From assembly GCA_026873275.1 (NCBI GenBank), contig JANTUC010000005.1, forward strand, positions 2,666,001 through 2,730,000: DNA of 64,000 nt. Reading direction: 5' to 3'. The translations under genes were made by a program, and so were the position numbers. The stretch is from Pseudopithomyces maydicus (lineage: Eukaryota; Ascomycota; Dothideomycetes; Pleosporales; Didymosphaeriaceae). Under the pieces are notes generated by a model. That model made no database searches and was not told the origin of the DNA. It saw only the letters and a list, made by a program, of their open reading frames with translations. Positions 46,489 to 56,425 of the stretch are shown here, piece after piece (within the stretch, counting starts at the first letter, position 1; each line of letters begins with the position of its first letter).

Positions 46489-47457
46489 TCACATATTCCT
46501 ATGAGGCAAAATGGAATCTATTGAGGTCGGTTTTGTCAATCCATCCAGGAATGACCAGTCTGTAGGCTGCTCAAAGACCGAACGTCCGTTTGTAAGTCCA
46601 ATTTTCGGAGGCTCCTTCGACATGTCTTTTCGCCAATCCTCCTCTGTGCTGAAGTTTATCTCATCAGGCAAGCCATAACTGATCATAAGCTTGGTGTTTG
46701 AGGGCAAAGACTCGTTCTTCATCAAATTACCTTCAGCACCGTAGATATCTTCACGTCGCTTCAATAACCAGGGGTGGACCACGGAGAGATAGTCGTGGAT
46801 CGTAAGAAACTCTCCAGTAGCCTTGACAAGTAGCGTCTCACTCTTTTTCCGCGGCCGGTCAGCACCACAACATCTCAACAGATGCACATCATCCTCCTCA
46901 TCCGAGTCTGAATCGTAGTCCGGAAGATCCCCGAAGAGGAATTCATCGGAATTCTCTCCGCTCTCGTCCGGATGGTGACAAGATCGATGAAACTCGAGCC
47001 ATTCGTACTCCCAGTCATCAACCGTCGGAATGTGGACCATAACAGAGGAAACTTTAGGTTCGGTGAGCGGAGATTGTGATATCGGATGCCAGATGGTTGT
47101 TGACGCAGTTTGATCGGCATATGGCGCTGTCGGAATCTTGGGGTCGTACTTCATATCATGCATGACCTCAACTGCAGTCATCAATGAACCTTCGAGCGCC
47201 CATTTCAGGCGCTTTGCATCAGGACTGAGGCCTATTGGCCGAAAAGCTTTGCGATACACTTCGTAGGCGGGTAGAGACGCGCTTTCCGTCACTCCAGTGA
47301 TATCTCCGGACATCACTACTAATTCAAACCTGGAAGAAGCTGGTATGCGAGATTCCAGAGCTGGGGACTCTGAGGACGCTGCATTCACAAGCTTTTGTAG
47401 CTTTTCTTGAAAGTGGTGTCCGACGACTATCCAGGAGTAAGCTGCAGTCCGCGGCAC
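46489..47457 (-). CDS. Hypothetical acidic protein (322 residues)
   Basis: Single-exon minus frame starting MPRTAAYSWIVVGHHFQEKL. No signal peptide. A very acidic block (DLPDYDSDSDEEDDVHLLRC) splits two folded parts; the C-terminal part has HDYLSVVHPWLLKRREDI. It looks like an orphan of the kind common in Pleosporales-type genomes, often with a fungal-restricted helical fold. I do not recognise a domain. The upstream DNA is AT-rich without a clear TATA box. Confidence 0.55.
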   Translation of the reverse strand: MPRTAAYSWIVVGHHFQEKLQKLVNAASSESPALESRIPASSRFELVVMSGDITGVTESASLPAYEVYRKAFRPIGLSPDAKRLKWALEGSLMTAVEVMHDMKYDPKIPTAPYADQTASTTIWHPISQSPLTEPKVSSVMVHIPTVDDWEYEWLEFHRSCHHPDESGENSDEFLFGDLPDYDSDSDEEDDVHLLRCCGADRPRKKSETLLVKATGEFLTIHDYLSVVHPWLLKRREDIYGAEGNLMKNESLPSNTKLMISYGLPDEINFSTEEDWRKDMSKEPPKIGLTNGRSVFEQPTDWSFLDGLTKPTSIDSILPHRNM

Positions 47458-48321
47458 GTGCCCCGATTTAGGCTAAAAGAATATTACCACCAACTTGGGT
47501 TTAGATATCGTCATTGCGGCGTGGATACGAGGCCGGAGGATCGTGAGAAGGAAGGCATGAGAAGTATATGACTCATCTCGGATCTAGACTGTAATTGTAA
47601 ACTTTTAACAGCAGCTAGACCAATATTGGAGTTGGAAAGATCCTATTATAGTCGGTATATGGCTCTTGATAGTTGCAGCGGAAGCATTGATAATTAAGTT
47701 GATAGGCTTTATGTGGTGATACAATCTCTCATAGCTGTTTTTTTGCTTTCTATATAGTGTTTTTAAATACTTCCCTAAGTGGGCTATTATCTAGGCTATG
47801 TGTCTCTTCTTTTGAATTGGTAATATGGTTTTCCTTAACTGAACGCTTTAGGGCTATATAATTCCCCTGGAAGAGAATGCACGAGAGTGGAAAAATTGCA
47901 TTAAAATGCTTGCGCCCCTGCGCTCGATAGCTTTGCTAAATATACGCCCGCCATGAACATAATTCCAGGATATTTGATGGAATGGTGGTCAAGTCGGGCG
48001 TTTGCTTTGCTCTTGTTTCTTCTGGTTTGTGAGAAAAAGAGAAAGAATATGACGTCCCAACTTTTGCCAACAAAATCCTGTTTTGAGTTACTTTGACCCG
48101 TACTTTTGTCGATGCAGCTTTTTAATTTACCTCCCGCGAATAGTATCCGAGCACGTTGCTGCTGCAGCAACTCCTTGCTGCTTTTATGTGGCACGACATA
48201 ACCTCTTGTCGCACGGATGATCTGTCCCAAGGCCTTTCCCTGATATTTCTCAAGCTCTCTCGCTGTCTTTCTTTGTTTAATTCTGGGACGCGTGGACAGT
48301 ATAAACACAAACTACAGCCTC
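47458..48321. other. Intergenic region; divergent promoters
   Basis: AT-rich from 47600 to 47900, no supported gene. A 135-codon minus frame at 47901-48308 overlaps the SET-gene promoter and lacks protein features. Confidence 0.45.
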
Positions 48322-50027
48322 ATGTTTGCCTTCCAAGATGTTCCCGGGCGGGGTAAAGGGCTCATCGCAGTCGAAGATATACCAAAGGGTACCCGGATCC
48401 TTTCAGAAAAGCCTGTTGTTACAATACCTGAATACAAACATGATGAGAAGTGGATTAAAAAGCACATTGAGCAGCAAGTGATGTCACTCACTGAAGACGA
48501 ACGGCAATCCTTTCTGTCTCTATGCAACATCTATCCCTACCAAAATGTTCTGGAGCAGTATATTGGTATTTACCGAACGAACGGCCTTCCCATTGAAGCC
48601 AACGGAATACAAGGAGGAGTGTTCCTCAACGCTTGTCGCATCAACCATACCTGCGACAACAATGCGCAGAAACACTGGAATCGATTGAGCAAGCGACACA
48701 CTGTTCATGCGCTAAGAAATATTCCAAAAGGCGAAGAAATCACAATATATTACCTAGCTCGTGACAGCAGTCGCGCAATCCGACAGAGAAGACTAAAAGA
48801 AAAATTCGGATTTCTGTGTTCTTGCCATCGGTGTTCTCTACCAGCAGAAGAGAGCGAAGCGCTTGACAAGCGACTAGAAAGAATTAGCGAGCTAGATGAT
48901 CTTGTTGGCTATGATGGTAGTCGCATGAACTTTTCGCTGCAAACCCTCCGTTATGTTGATGAGCAGGTTCGGCTTTACAATGAACAAAGAGAAGGCGATT
49001 CTGGGTTGTCCCGAGCATATTTTGACGCTGCTCAAATTGTCATTGCCAACGGTGACTTGGCAAGAGGACGCATCTTTGCGGAAAGAGCAGTGGAGGGTTG
49101 GCGAACAGCACAAGGTAGCGACAGCGAAGAAGTTATCAAGCATGGGGTAATAGCCAAAAACCCATCCAAACTTCAGATGTACGGAATATCCATGAGATGG
49201 AAAACATCGGCCCATGAGATCCCAGAAGGCCTCAACCAAGTCGACTTTGAAGATTGGCTTTGGAGAAGAGAAAAACCAATCAAACATAAGTCGTTGGAAC
49301 AATTGACAAGTCTTCGCAACCGGGAGATTTTCCCTGCGTTCGCAGATTTGCCACAGGCCAAAAGCGACTCACGCTTCTATGAGGAAGTCAACGGTGCTTG
49401 GAAGCCTTTACGTTATTGGTGCTTTCTAGGAGAAATCGTAGGCCATACAACACTTCATCATCTGGAGTTCGAGCTTAAAGATGTGAACGATAAGAGAATG
49501 CCACTCCATTTCAATACTCCTGGTTTGGGTAGTGAAGTATCGAATGAGCAGATCCGGATGGGATATACCGTTGCAGTATCGTACGCTACCTATCACGTTT
49601 TCGTGTATGGGAAGCCTGGAATTCGTCATGAGGAGCCGGATTTACTCAAGGTACATCCCTTTACGTTACAGCAATCTAGCAAGCCCAGATCACTGACTTT
49701 GTACACAAGATACTTCCTATATCGATTATGAAATTGCTAGAATTGAATGACCAGCTCCAGCAGTTCTCGGAGAAGGTCAATGGAGTCAGAACCTGCCATG
49801 GATGTAACCATAAGGCACCATCTTTGAATCATTGCGCAAGGTGCTCACTCTTCTGGTATTGTAACAGCGTAAGACTGCACCCAAGCGTCCGCCATTCATA
49901 AAGCATTACTGATATATTGCAATAGGAATGTCAAAGAATCGGCTGGAATGAGAGAGGTCACAAGACCAATTGTAAGCTCTTACGAAACGCTAGTATCCAA
50001 GAGCTACTTCGACACAAGAATCAGTAG
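48322..50027 (+). CDS. SET-domain protein with C-terminal MYND zinc finger (SMYD-like)
   Basis: Exons 48322-49650, 49710-49868 and 49926-50027 give 529 residues. The SET domain opens at once (GRGKGLIAVEDIPKGTRILS), has the cofactor/substrate core FLNACRINHTCDNN (NHTC at 108-111), EEITIYYLARD and the post-SET Cys trio CSCHRCSLP. A middle of about 250 residues has no named domain. Exons 2 and 3 together build a complete MYND finger, residues 472-512: CHGCNHK, then CARCSLFWYC, ECQRIGWNERGHKTNC. SMYD enzymes methylate lysines on histones or other proteins. Here MYND sits at the far C-terminus instead of being inserted in SET. The ATG at 48322 is the first with the SET start; an earlier exon is possible. 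Confidence 0.88.
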
Positions 50028-50592
50028 AGATTCTTCTTCCTGAATCCGAATTCCTAATCATTTGGTCTATTTATCCTTTTAGGTTAGTCTATAGTACTGC
50101 CACTTTAAACCGAATATCAACTATCATTTTAAGACAATTCACCTATTTATCAACCAAGATATATTTATGGTCTAGATTGAATATAAAAAGATTATTAAGG
50201 TGGCAAGAAAAGTCCTGGAGGAAATCTGTAACAACTATTACTTATAGTGTCTTGATACTTCGGAATGTTTTTGTCGAACAAAAGAGTTAGATATAATACG
50301 CCTTATGTTAAGGTTAACGAATAGAACAGATCAAGCTTCAGTGTTTTATAACCATATAGGCGAGGCACTTAGCTCACCCTCTTTGATTATTTTTAGTAGT
50401 ATAAGAGCTCATGACTAGCTTCGATTATGTAGGTAGTTAATTAGCTTACGATGGGAGCTGCGGTAACATTACTCTTGATTAAGCTGATGCGAGAATCATG
50501 CTTCGACTTGCACAGACCAAGACCTGATACTGTAGACCAAGCAATAAAACTCAATTGACATGGCGGATTGTTACCAATGTGTTCTATATCGC
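50028..50592. other. AT-rich intergenic region
   Basis: No gene. The composition drops sharply to AT-rich right after the SET-MYND stop codon and joins the mutated LysM/chitinase segment; it looks like RIP-affected or relic DNA. Confidence 0.45.
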
Positions 50593-52594
50593 TTATGTTG
50601 AGACGCCGACACAGTACGTATAGTCAGGCCACATTCCACTATAGTCTCCCTTGAGCGCTGGATTCCACTCGTATAGCTGATCCAGACTGATGCCGTTTGC
50701 ATTTGCCATATCCTGGCAGAAAATGCCTTCAGTCTGGAGTGCGTATTTGTTACAGTTCTTAGCAATGCCATCTTGGACCGGACCAGGCGGTTGAGGTTTT
50801 GCCGTTGGTGATGGGCTAGCAGAAGGGCTAACGGTCAAGCTGGATGTACTACCTGGAAGTGTGGTGCTAACACCCGCGGAAGAACCCAATAATTAGCTCG
50901 TGTTATGGAATTGCGAATAACTTTACACGAGGAACGTACCTCCTGAAGCGTATGTATAATACAAAAGTCCAGGCTTAATAATGCAATTCGTGCTACTTAA
51001 GCTCGGGTTCCAGGCCAAGAACTGGTTAAGAGATATTTCAAAGTACTGGGCTATATTAACGCATGAGTTGATTGACTTATCATCAGTCGTATTTTCAGTC
51101 TTGATATACACTGTGTAGGGGGCACAATCGGCTTGGGAGCCTGGCGCCGTAGGCGCAGATATATAAGATGTGCGGGTTGGAGTAGTTGTAGAGGTATCTG
51201 GTATTGCTGGAAAGGTTGCGTTTGGTTCGAGGAATGGAAGACTAGGAAGCGTGCTCGGATCTATGTAGCAAGTGGAGGCTGGAAACGCGCCTTCGCAAGC
51301 TCCTGTGGTACTACCTCCTCCGCCATTATAACCTGGATATGTTGTAATGTCGCCCACTGGTTTGACACAGTATGCCAATTCTACCTGTAGGTTATGGCAG
51401 TCCGTACTGTTTACGGACGGGTTCAGAAAGTAAAAATCTTTGAGAGATATACTGTACTGCCCACTGATTGTTCTATATAGATCGCCTGAGATTGTAGTGT
51501 ACTAGAGTCCGCAGTTTGTGTTCGAGTCAGGAGCGGCATTTGTAGGTACAGGCATCGGGGTGGCTATGGGAGTCAAAGTAGGGCTTCCTGTGATACCGCT
51601 AGGGGGCTCTGCGCCAGTAATGGAGGCTGGCGGTCCGATGTAAATTTGGTAGCCAATTATGTTGTTGAGGTTCGAACAGATGTTGTTGATATTGAGATTC
51701 TAAGAACGCAGCTGCCGCATTGAACGTTCCGGTGCGTGCTGAGTAACGATACCAAGACAAGTATTATTCTCCTGGACTCTGTAAATCGGACATGGTGATG
51801 GTAGACAAATCTTGCTGCCGGCTGTAGGGAAGTCGACACATTCGACAGCGAGAGAATTCCAGAAGAGTAAGCTGAAGGTGGAAACATTGTGAGCTTGGGC
51901 GATGGTATGGCAAGTATCCCCATCGACCACCTTGTACTGCTGCGAGCAATCGTTTGAGGGACTTGGAGTTGCTGAAGTCGTTGTAGTTGGATTTGGCAAG
52001 ATGTAGGGCGTAGGCTCCTTGATGGTGTATGTGGTCTTACCGCATGCTGAGGCACTGGACGAGAACTCGGCAACAGAAGCATTATCGTATGCGAATGGAG
52101 AGCTCAGCTCGATTTGTGTCACTCCAAGCATGCAATCAGAGCAATTCGCTTCGTCTGTAATATTGGTTGAATTGGCAAGATCCCGCAAATAAGAATGGCA
52201 GTAGGCACCACTCGTTCTTTCACAGATTCTGATCAGCTTCAAGAAGCACCCCGATGGTTAGTTGGCACTTACTTGTCTTTCCTGTATGTGGCATTGAAGG
52301 ACCATATGAAACGATCCAAAACATATGTAGCCGGATATCTTGTCTCTCCGTCACTGATGAAGTCGGTGGAAGCCTTGCATGTATTGACAATGTTCTTCTG
52401 TGCACTGTTCAGAGAGGTCGCGCAGGTTTCTGTACATAGATTGATGAGCCTTTCGTCCGTCAAATACACGAAAGAAAGAGCGATGTCTGATAAGACATCA
52501 TCGCAGCTCAACAGGGGATCCACCGCCGTAGCACATCCACTTGACAGCCCTGGGTAGGATGCGTCTATGGATGAGTTTGGAAACCTCTGACCAA
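50593..52594 (-). pseudogene. LysM-domain secreted protein, inactivated
   Basis: Minus-strand coding remains of a multi-LysM protein, a family that binds chitin and in plant pathogens shields it from host receptors. Recognisable parts in order are SYPGLSSGC (from about 52570), a Cys-rich N-part to the GTAAGT donor near 52268, a second exon with LysM blocks (QQYKVVDGDTCHTIAQAHNV, YRVQENNTCLGIVTQH), then FYFLNPSVNSTDC, CVNIAQYFEISLNQFLAWNP and a last LysM ending near 50596. Two in-frame TAG stops interrupt exon 2 (51700-51702 and 51502-51504); both sit where relatives have Trp or Tyr/Gln. Two expected Cys are Tyr. The final splice junction no longer keeps frame, and no signal-peptide exon was found upstream of 52594. 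Confidence 0.75.
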
Positions 52595-52600
52595 CAGTTT

Positions 52601-54878
52601 CTCAGACATGATGTGCGGAGATAAAGAAAGCGAAGATTCTGAGAGACAAATCATTTTCCAGGGAGGTCTACGCAAATAGGGAATCTTGCCCAGGAGTTGA
52701 TAATGCTTATCTTGACACCAAAGTAGATATTTCAGCGTAAATCGAGGCGAAATGGGGCTTCACCCTCATTGGAAAGATTTCACCCTGGACTGTTAGTGAG
52801 GCGTATACATTTCTCGATGCTGTGACCAGAGTAGGCCTCGACTACTCTGTGTCGGCAAGAGGCAAGATATCGTCCGACGAAACCACTGAATTCCCATTAC
52901 AACGTACTGCTCTTAGTATGTATGAGTTTCGCCATCCTGGTATTGGCCATTTCAGACCCTGGTTTAACGCTGAAGTTGGCGTGACTGCGCAGATGGAGAT
53001 GGAGGGCAACTGCACTATTTCCTACCAAACCGCAACAGCAGGATCACTCAAGCAAGGATATCCATCATCAACGCTCGGCTCACCCACTGGTAACGGTGCT
53101 ATAAATCCGAAAGGAATCGGAAAAGCCTTTCAAGGCGCTATTAAACAAGCCACTAGCGGTGGATTTAAAATTCGCACCACCACCCAGACGGGTTTTGAAA
53201 TCGTATTTAATAAATATGGAAACTCGGGAGAGTTTCTCGGCCTCAATATCACGGGAACTACGGACTCCTATACTGCTGTTCAAGTCGAAAATAAGAAGTT
53301 TACGGTATCGATAGGGTCCGACAAGGCCTCAGCGGGCCTCGTATATGCTAGTGGTGGTACTGAGACCATCGCTGCATTCAATCCCGACTCTTCTGAAACG
53401 AGATTGATTGGAGAAAGATTGGGTGCCAAACAGGTGGATTCAGGATCGCCAGGTGATGATGATGATGATCCGAAAAAGGGCTCCAATTCACATTGTATCG
53501 AATATGATGGTGATGCCACGCTAGCACAGTTCAAGACTTTGCTCAGCTGTCCGACAAAATTGCGTAAGGAGCCAAAATGCAGCTTCTCCCTTTGCCAGTC
53601 TGGCGCCCGCGACTGCTCGGACGACGAGGATGCTCCAGCTGAAGCGGGCCGTGGTTGCAAAAAGAGAAGTATATTGAGTGAAATCCTTTCCGTCCCAGAG
53701 GAGTTGTCGAACATAAGTACAAGTCAAGCAGAGTTTGGTACATTGCAGTCTCGAAAGACTCTGGGGCGTCGGGTTGCACAGAGGACATTCACTGTTCTGG
53801 TTGACAACTCAAGGAGAAGCCTTACTTATACTGATGAGGAGTATGTTCACGTTGGGCAGTGGTGCAACTATGACGAAAATGATGAAGGTAACTTTTAGAT
53901 GGATAATGCCTATACACTGATGGATTGGGACGATTGTACAGATGCTCAAATAATTACGGTCGCTTTGCCGGACAATCCTGTTGCACCTCCTGAGGGTACT
54001 GACTGTGACTTTGTTAGTAGGTGTTCGTATTTCATCCTCCATTATAGTCCCACATGATTCACTAACAACCGCTAGATGTCAACGAAATGAACACGCCTCC
54101 ATGGTTCCTGCAAGATTCCTCCTTTAGCACTCTTCTATCTGGTAGAACGCCAATAACATCCTCCGCGTATATTGGAAGAATGTTGTCAGAAACGTTTAAC
54201 TCGGATACCTTTTTGCAAGGTGCTAATCGCGTTGCTTTACGTGGTGGCCAGAACCCGGCACGATCACGCTTTCGGCTACCAATTATATTCTCAACCGAAC
54301 ACCATTTGTGATTCTCGAATATGACCTGAACAACATAAAGCAATAGGTTAGTAACAGGACTCCTTCTTGCCAATGAGTTGATGGCCACAGCGAAGATGCT
54401 GCCAGGCTCTCGAGACTTACTAAGACTTTGATAGATGTGGCTTTTAAAAAATTTCTTCGTCCTGAGCAAGTTTGAGGGCTTGTATAAAGCTGGTAAAGTA
54501 ACTATCCGGGATGCTGTCAATGAATACCGTCTGGCTCTTGGTGTGTTCAACTATCTAAACACCCCACGGGTACATCGAGTAATGATCGACAATTTCAACG
54601 ATTTGCGTAACGAATTTGGAAGATGGCAGGCCCAGTGGAACTCTGACCACCCAAATGAGCAAGTGCAATTCACTGCATATTGGGATGAATGGGTCTGAGA
54701 CTTGCTGCAGCAGATTCGACTAAACGCTATCGCTACTGCTGAAAGAGGGATTGAGTACCTAGCTAACATGGAAAGGAGAGAAGACGATAACGGGGAATTT
54801 GATATCGGTTTGGTGGATATTACCAATTTTAGAGACGCAATCCGCAACGCTTGGATTAGCGATGCTGGGTTGATATGA
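52601..54878 (+). pseudogene. 3' half of a GH18 killer-toxin-like chitinase (subgroup C), inactivated
   Basis: Plus-strand remains match the long region after the catalytic domain of subgroup C chitinases: KWGFTLIGKISP, MYEFRHPGIGHFRPWFNAEV, GNCTISYQTATAGSLKQGYP, then the end segments NTPPWFLQDSSF and FNYLNTPRVHRV, closing at 54878. Breaks seen are TAA at 52738-52740, TAG at 53896-53898, TGA at 54696-54698, at least one frame change between about 54000 and 54300, and stops near 54310-54430. The GH18 catalytic domain, LysM and chitin-binding modules expected upstream are absent, because the divergent LysM gene begins there. All three nonsense codons fit C-to-T change of CAA, CAG and CGA. No product is expected. 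Identity rests on remembered family segments. Confidence 0.65.
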
Positions 54879-55243
54879 GAATTGTGGATTTAGCGTGGTA
54901 TCTCCAAGCCTTCATTACTTTAATTATTGGAAGGATTGTGTTATACATCCAATAGTTTGTGAAGAAGATTGGATACAAATGAATACATTTGAAGAAAAGG
55001 ACGACAATGTTCAAACTCGCCAGAGTTCCAATGTGATGATGCATTCGTAGATGCAATTAATCTATTTGGCGTTCGAAGACATGGAAAGAAGATGAAGGCG
55101 ATCAGGACGCTCTTGCACCACAGTGTAGGGTCGCATTGACCCCCTACACAGAATCTAGCATTAGCAGCCGGACTGTATGAATAGGTACTACAGGCTCTTT
55201 GTATACTTAATTTTGCTTTATTATACTATTGCACCCTTAGGTA

Positions 55244-55297
55244 TAGCAGCTGGGCAGAGCTATTTTCGAGTAGCAGCTGGGCACAGCTATTTTCGAG
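55244..55297. repeat. Tandem duplication of a 27-base unit
   Basis: Two adjacent 27-base units (core AGCAGCTGGGCA...CTATTTTCGAG) differ at one base. They lie in AT-rich, gene-free DNA. Confidence 0.85.
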
Positions 55298-56130
55298 TTG
55301 ATTCCTATACCTAATACTTAATACCTCACCTACATCTAGTTGCTTTATGGATCGCGAATGCACTTTGGGAAACTATGCATAAATGAAATATGTCCCGGCT
55401 TCGCGATTGCTTACAATGCGGCCAACTCCACTATTGAGCTATACATCGCAGTGTTATAATAAAACCACTTTATTTCTTCAAGAATCTGCTCTACGCTCTT
55501 ATTAATAAATGGTGCTAACGCGTGAGTCCCGCCACGCGGGAAACGATTATTGCTAAAGTGCCACCTCTATGCGGAAAGAAGATATGATAGCCGCGGGTGT
55601 GCGAACGGAATTTATTGTTGATTATGGGATCCAGAGCTGTGTGGGCCACTTTGTGGGGCTAATCTATTATTAGCTGCGTGAGACATTTACTGACTAGGTT
55701 AATATCAATAGGGTGAGTAGAAAGGACAAGGAAAAAGGTTTTACGAGCATTGAGCTCTTGCTAAATGTGAATGAGATCTACGTAATCAAGATAGTAATTA
55801 TGCGAGCTATAACGCGATATAAGCATAATCCTGTCGGCCTTTAGTATATCTAAAATATAATAAACAGGCTTAGACAGAGCGAAGAATCAGCTAGAAAAGG
55901 CATACTGGTAAAGAATCTATAGTGTTCTGGATTTAGGTCGCGCGCCTTGATAGAAAATTCTGAAGCCCTTGTGTTAGTGCTGCGGTATTGCATACCTTAG
56001 ATTTAACTCTAGGACCGGATAATGTATAGCTAAGAATGGAGATGGTGATATTATTTCTCTCATACGAACCTATAACACACTTTTGTCATTGACTTGGATT
56101 TGACATTAGCACTGTGCTTATGGTGCTCGT

Positions 56131-56232
56131 AGAGAATAATAAAAGCCGTTGTAGCCCGGTTAGGCCGGTTGAGAATGAGCGAGATCGCCACTTGAGAAGC
56201 CTTCAGCCTAACCGGCTTACTAAATATTCTCT
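56131..56232. repeat. Hairpin / terminal-inverted-repeat-like element
   Basis: Left arm AGAGAATA...GTAGCCCGGTTAGGCC (56131-56166) faces right arm AGCCTAACCGGCTTAC...ATTCTCT (56205-56232). The arms pair with a few mismatches across a loop of about 40 bases. This is the shape of a small MITE or the end of a DNA transposon; no clear target-site duplication was found. Confidence 0.55.
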
Positions 56233-56425
56233 AACATCTCATCTTTTTGGCACCACTCCGTACGTAACGATAAAGACTTGAACATCACTCTTTGAAGTAA
56301 AATTTCAAACGTATAGATATTTCTTTAGATTAAATTCTAAGTAATTGTTAGTGTAATTATAATTATTTGGAGATGCAGTTTTCATTGACATGAAGTTTAG
56401 TATGGACAAACTTGAAGCTATAAAA

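Larger units (their letters stand above)
54879..56425. other. AT-rich relic region, 1.5 kb
   Basis: No gene. Contains the 27-base tandem duplication at 55244-55297 and the hairpin at 56131-56232. The composition and broken short frames suggest an old, mutated repeat. Confidence 0.5.

Noticed and set aside
53887..53898. Intron that removes the TAG in the chitinase remnant
   Set aside because: A GT...AG pair exists, but the intron would be about 11 bases; too short to splice.
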